From: Brevundimonas lenta
GTDB lineage: Bacteria > Pseudomonadota > Alphaproteobacteria > Caulobacterales > Caulobacteraceae
DNA: 64,000 bases
Assembly: GCF_014196335.1 (NCBI RefSeq)
Contig: NZ_JACIDM010000002.1
Span: 558,001 to 622,000, forward strand
Direction of reading: 5' to 3'
Position numbers and translations under genes: made by a program. Each line of letters opens with the position of its first letter. The first letter of the stretch is position 1. Under the pieces are notes generated by a model. The model did not search any database. It saw only the letters and a list, made by a program, of their open reading frames with translations, and was not told the origin of the DNA. Below are positions 62,400 to 64,000 of the stretch, one piece after another.

Positions 62400-63808
62400 G
62401 CCGTCCTCTCGTAGACGGCGGCGAAGAAGCCGTCGGTGTTGGTGGAAGCGGGCGAGAGACGCAGGCGGTGGCCGCTGGCGGCGTTCGCCAGCTTGGCGCG
62501 GGCGGCATCGGTCAGGGTCGGCGTGCTGAGCAGGTCGGAGATCGCGACCGGGATGAAGCCGGGGTGCGCGGCTTCGAAGGCGTCGGCGGTGGCTTCGTTC
62601 TCGCCGGTCAGCATCGAGCAGGTGACATAGACCAGGCGACCGCCCGGCTTCACCAGGTGGACGGCCTGGTCGAGGATGCGCAGTTGCAGGGCATGGAGGC
62701 GCTCGACCTCGTCGGTCTTCAGCCGCCAGGCGTCCTCGGGACGGCGGCGCCAGGTGCCGGAGCCGCTGCAGGGGGCGTCGACGAAGACCAGGTCGGCCTT
62801 GCCGTTGACGTCCTCGACCCCGCCGCCGTTCTGGCCCAGCAGGCGCAGATCGGCGGAGACGCCGGCGCGCTGCAGGCGCGGGCGGATGTTGTCGAGGCGC
62901 TTCTGGACCACGTCGCAGGCGATCAGCTTCATGCCCGCGGCGAGCTCGACCTTCGGCTTGCCGCCGGCGCCTTCTTCGCCGCCGGTGGGCGACCAGCCGG
63001 CCGGCTTCGGCGCGACCGCGCCGGGCTTGGCCTGCGGCAGGGCCTGGGCGGCCAGGGCGAGGGTCTTGCCGCCGCCGCCGGCGCAATAGTCGACGACGAT
63101 GGTGTCAGGCGTGAACGGGATGCCGGCGCCGGCCAGCCAGGTGACGATCTGGCTGCCTTCGTCCTGGATCTCGATCTGGCCCGCCTTGAAGGCGTCCTGG
63201 GCCTGGACGTTGGGCGGCGGCTCGGACGGGAGGCGCAGGCCCCAGGTCGAGAACGGCGTCCGCTCGGGCGTCAGGCCGGCGGCCGTCAGCTCGCCCTTCA
63301 CGCCGTCCACGGTGGCGCGGGCGCTGTTGACGCGCAGGTCGATCGGCGCGCGCGGGGCCATCAGCTCGCGGGCCTCTTCGGTCCAGCGGTCGCCGAAGGT
63401 GGTCTTGAAGTCCTCGACCACGAACTCGGGCAGGCCGGCGGCCACCCAGCCGGGCAGATCGCCTTCGCCGGCCGTCAGGCGGGCGCGTTCCTGCTTGGAC
63501 AGCGGACGCGGGCCGTAGCCGTCGCCCGAGTGCAGGGCCTCGATCTCTTCAAGCGACAGGCCGTCGATCAGGCTGAGCGAGCCGATGACGAGGGCGCGGC
63601 CGTCCTCGCGGCCGCCCATGGCCCAGACCAGACGGCCGCGGGCGCGAAGCACGCGGTAGACGCGGTCGGCGACGGCGCGGCGGTCCTTGGACCCGGCGTA
63701 GCGGTTGGTCTGTCCCCAGGCCTTGAGCACGACTTCGGCCGGGGCGCGGCCCTGGGCGATGCTGTCCAGAACGGAGGCGGCGGCGGCGAGGCGGGCGGCT
63801 GGGGTCAA
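62396..63808 (-). CDS. rsmB: RsmB/NOP-family 16S rRNA m5C methyltransferase
   Basis: This protein is 470 aa from a TTG at 63808. An N-terminal NusB-like helical domain (ASVLDSIAQGRAPAEVVLKAWGQTNRYAGSKDRRAVADRVYRVLR) precedes the SAM methyltransferase, with VVDYCAGGGGKTLALA as motif I, FVDAPCSGSGTWRRRPE with the PCSGSG Cys, and VYVTCSMLTGEN with the TCS catalytic Cys. It methylates a cytosine in 16S rRNA. It is part of the chromosomal block with mtnN and guaA. Confidence 0.92.
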   Translation of the reverse strand: MTPAARLAAAASVLDSIAQGRAPAEVVLKAWGQTNRYAGSKDRRAVADRVYRVLRARGRLVWAMGGREDGRALVIGSLSLIDGLSLEEIEALHSGDGYGPRPLSKQERARLTAGEGDLPGWVAAGLPEFVVEDFKTTFGDRWTEEARELMAPRAPIDLRVNSARATVDGVKGELTAAGLTPERTPFSTWGLRLPSEPPPNVQAQDAFKAGQIEIQDEGSQIVTWLAGAGIPFTPDTIVVDYCAGGGGKTLALAAQALPQAKPGAVAPKPAGWSPTGGEEGAGGKPKVELAAGMKLIACDVVQKRLDNIRPRLQRAGVSADLRLLGQNGGGVEDVNGKADLVFVDAPCSGSGTWRRRPEDAWRLKTDEVERLHALQLRILDQAVHLVKPGGRLVYVTCSMLTGENEATADAFEAAHPGFIPVAISDLLSTPTLTDAARAKLANAASGHRLRLSPASTNTDGFFAAVYERTA

Positions 63809-63817
63809 TTCAGGCTT

Positions 63818-64000
63818 TCAAACAAACAATGCGGCGAGGACCATCACCAGACCGGCGGCGGCGACGAGCCAGACCAGGGTGCGGATGTATGGAACGCCGA
63901 AGGCGTAGAGCGGGACGTAAATGACCCGCGCAAAGAAATAGAGATGAGCGCCGAGGGCGGTCAGGAAACCGTCCTTACCCGCGATATGCGCCATGATAAC
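63818..64000 (-). CDS. MAPEG-family membrane protein, partial
   Basis: The last 60 residues are seen and the 5' end is outside the window. The sequence LGAHLYFFARVIYVPLYAFGVPYIRTLVWLVAAAGLVMVLAALFV is the characteristic C-terminal half of MAPEG proteins, including the R-x-Y-x-P motif. The family binds glutathione or lipid substrates in membranes. Confidence 0.88.
   Translation of the reverse strand, partial: VIMAHIAGKDGFLTALGAHLYFFARVIYVPLYAFGVPYIRTLVWLVAAAGLVMVLAALFV

Overview
The window is GC-rich, with tightly packed, often overlapping genes. It looks alphaproteobacterial, most likely Caulobacterales (Brevundimonas/Caulobacter-like). Supporting signs are an Astexin/Caulosegnin-type lasso leader signature, an alphaproteobacterial LexA box (GTTC-N7-GTTC) and many GTG/TTG starts. 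Nearly all of it appears to be one integrative and conjugative element (ICE) inserted at the 3' end of guaA. The right end is at about 60.1 kb; the left end was not found and probably lies outside the window.

Layout. 0-2.3 kb (minus strand): a lasso peptide locus with a GntR regulator, three tandem precursor genes, the B protease and a cyclase C cut by the window edge. 2.5-15.4 kb (plus): two small regulators, then a complete VirB-type type IV secretion operon (virB1 to virB11, virD4, LPD7 protein). 15.4-20.5 kb: a small unknown gene, a SRAP protein, a three-gene AbiE-like operon, then the relaxase and MobC. An IncP/RP4-like nic sequence (TATCCTG/CC) lies just upstream of mobC. 20.7-23.1 kb: a DUF3800 gene that would enter the recipient first, DUF736, a branched inverted-repeat element and two Cys-rich small proteins.

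23.2-40.1 kb is a defence-like island. It holds an XRE/nuclease-like + TIR + HEPN-like operon, a nucleotidyltransferase-HEPN fusion with a 91-aa partner, a HEPN-like/83-aa/HNH group, a large ParB-like protein, an ApeA-like HEPN protein with a SEC-C/HNH partner, and an ABC-3C set (SMC-like ATPase, middle component, Mrr-like nuclease). 40.3-42 kb: SOS-controlled dinB-alkB.

42-58.2 kb is metal resistance. A long minus-strand array carries czcCBA, DUF190, a CDF exporter, a P1B-type ATPase, DUF305, a membrane protein and an acyltransferase. A DUF411 gene, a MerR-controlled CDF gene and arsR-arsC-acr3-arsN-arsH complete the block. 58.3-60.1 kb: an AlpA-like protein, a P4-type tyrosine integrase and candidate integrase arm sites. 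60.1-64 kb is chromosomal: guaA, mtnN, rsmB and a MAPEG gene.

Together: the integrase and AlpA would excise the element at guaA, the relaxase would nick at the TATCCTG site, and the VirB system would transfer it. Cargo to the right of oriT would enter first and the tra genes last. Cargo offers metal/arsenic resistance, several candidate anti-phage systems, DNA repair and possibly antimicrobial lasso peptides.
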